Assembly: GCA_026710905.1 (NCBI GenBank)
Contig: JAPOQD010000016.1
Span: 32,107 to 96,106, forward strand
Length of the DNA stretch: 64,000 nucleotides
Origin: Halieaceae bacterium
Lineage (GTDB): Bacteria > Pseudomonadota > Gammaproteobacteria > Pseudomonadales > Halieaceae
Direction of reading: 5' to 3'
Both the position numbers and the translations under genes were made by a program. The notes under the pieces are model-generated. The model was not told where the DNA came from and made no database searches. It saw nothing but the letters and a program-made list of their open reading frames with translations. Below are positions 63,537-64,000 of this stretch, in pieces. Each line of letters opens with the position of its first letter. Within the stretch, counting starts at the first letter, position 1.

Positions 63537-63770
63537 TCACCGACCCGCCAATTTTTCTTGAAAGAAAGCTGTGATGGCCCGGTAGGCGTCTTTCGATTCC
63601 TGAAATTGTGGCCGGATAATGTAGCAATGGCTCATGCCCTCCGCCACGATCAATCGAGTCTCTATGCCCGAGTTAATAAGCTGGGAATTGGTGTACACGG
63701 CGGGGCTCAGGTCTGTAGCGCGGGTACCGGTTATGATCATGGTCGGTGGAAAAGAGGGGTTTATGACCGA
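63537..63770 (-). pseudogene. C-terminal remnant of an alpha/beta hydrolase (HSL family)
   Basis: The minus-strand frame reads PSFPPTMIITGTRATDLSPA and then ETRLIVAEGMSHCYIIRPQF, ending FFQEKLAGR. This matches the end of hormone-sensitive-lipase-type hydrolases, including the GTRD-like turn (catalytic Asp region) and the EGxxH with the catalytic His. An in-frame stop lies about 10 codons before the MII, and the N-terminal two thirds with the GxSxG nucleophile are missing. It converges with the thiolase-like gene and looks like a relic. Confidence 0.6.
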
Positions 63771-63850
63771 TCAGATTCTTCAACACCAATGGCGCAGCAG
63801 GGCAATCACCATGGTTATCGTGCGCAGGCCGGGCAGCTTATAATAATAAA

Positions 63851-63861
63851 CAACATTGTTG
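63851..63861. promoter_or_regulatory. Candidate operator CANCANTGNTG, site 8 (CAACATTGTTG)
   Basis: A perfect palindrome (AACAACATTGTTGAA context) 80 bases before the partial gene at the right edge. Confidence 0.6.
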
Positions 63862-63893
63862 AATGCTTGGCATATACTTTGTATGGCTTTACA

Positions 63894-63916
63894 CTAAAGG
63901 GCTTTGACCCCTTTAG
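63894..63916. repeat. REP-like hairpin (CTAAAGGGCTTTGACCCCTTTAG)
   Basis: An AAAGGG/CCCTTT hairpin that is the reverse complement of the second hairpin at 34450-34472. It sits between operator site 8 and the partial gene at the edge. Confidence 0.6.
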
Positions 63917-63940
63917 TACTAGTAGCGCAGGGAGAGGGCA

Positions 63941-64000
63941 GTGCAACGGCTAATCCTTTTGTGCATGATGCTTTGTCTATTGTCGCAAGCCGCGCCAGGC
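63941..64000 (+). CDS. Start of an exported protein (3' end beyond the window)
   Basis: A GTG at 63941 with GGGAGAGG upstream opens a frame reading MQRLILLCMMLCLLSQAAPG up to the window edge. It looks like a signal peptide with a likely cleavage after SQA. The mature part is outside the window, so the function is unknown. Operator site 8 and a REP hairpin precede it. Confidence 0.6.
   Translation, partial: MQRLILLCMMLCLLSQAAPG

Overview
The window is bacterial chromosomal DNA, most likely from a gammaproteobacterium with a large catabolic gene set. That placement is inferred from gene content and style only; there is no rRNA or other phylogenetic marker here, and I saw no tRNA. Almost every gene is an uptake system, oxygenase, dehydrogenase, acyl-CoA enzyme or regulator.

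Region 1 (1-7865) is a plus-strand operon. It encodes a family-5 solute-binding protein (cut by the left edge), a D-2-hydroxyacid dehydrogenase, two Dpp-type permeases, a double-headed ABC ATPase and a beta-hydroxyacid dehydrogenase of the GarR type. Region 2 (7866-12642) is a scrambled zone. It holds an aromatic-acid MFS transporter, a TauD/TfdA dioxygenase and a secreted protein of unknown function, mixed with three gene fragments: an SDR with an internal deletion, a 113-bp duplicated GarR tail, and a headless TetR. Region 3 (12643-21049) is a complete protocatechuate 4,5-cleavage operon on the minus strand, read ligK-ligU-dehydrogenase-ligJ-ligI-ligA-ligB-ligC. It is divergent from a LysR-type regulator that appears to carry two helix-turn-helix domains.

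Region 4 (21122 to the right edge) is an accessory catabolic island built as short divergent operons. It contains two Rieske oxygenase alpha subunits, two more TauD/TfdA dioxygenases, a Baeyer-Villiger monooxygenase, a 3-ketosteroid-delta-1-dehydrogenase-like flavoprotein, eight intact SDRs, a FadE34-like double acyl-CoA dehydrogenase, a heteromeric acyl-CoA dehydrogenase pair, an enoyl-CoA hydratase, a MaoC-like hydratase, two AMP-forming ligases, an LLM flavin enzyme, an aldehyde dehydrogenase, a sulfotransferase, an alkylsulfatase-like protein, several SnoaL/NTF2-like proteins and a DUF35 plus thiolase-like pair resembling the Ltp2 aldolase of steroid side-chain degradation. The set suggests CoA-dependent breakdown of a polycyclic or branched isoprenoid such as a steroid, bile acid or terpenoid. 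The substrate is inference.

The most striking unexplained signal is a palindrome, CANCANTGNTG. I found it at eight intergenic positions in region 4, nearly all just upstream of operons, against about one expected by chance in 64 kb. It probably marks a single regulon. Other unusual features are a family of small elements ending in AGCCCGCAT-like inverted repeats that sit exactly at gene ends (one supplies the last codons of the LLM protein), 18-bp tandem repeats tied to them, REP-like AAAGGG/CCCTTT hairpins, a nine-T tract that puts the ribosome-binding site and signal peptide of the alkylsulfatase-like gene out of frame, and enzymes that lack expected catalytic residues.
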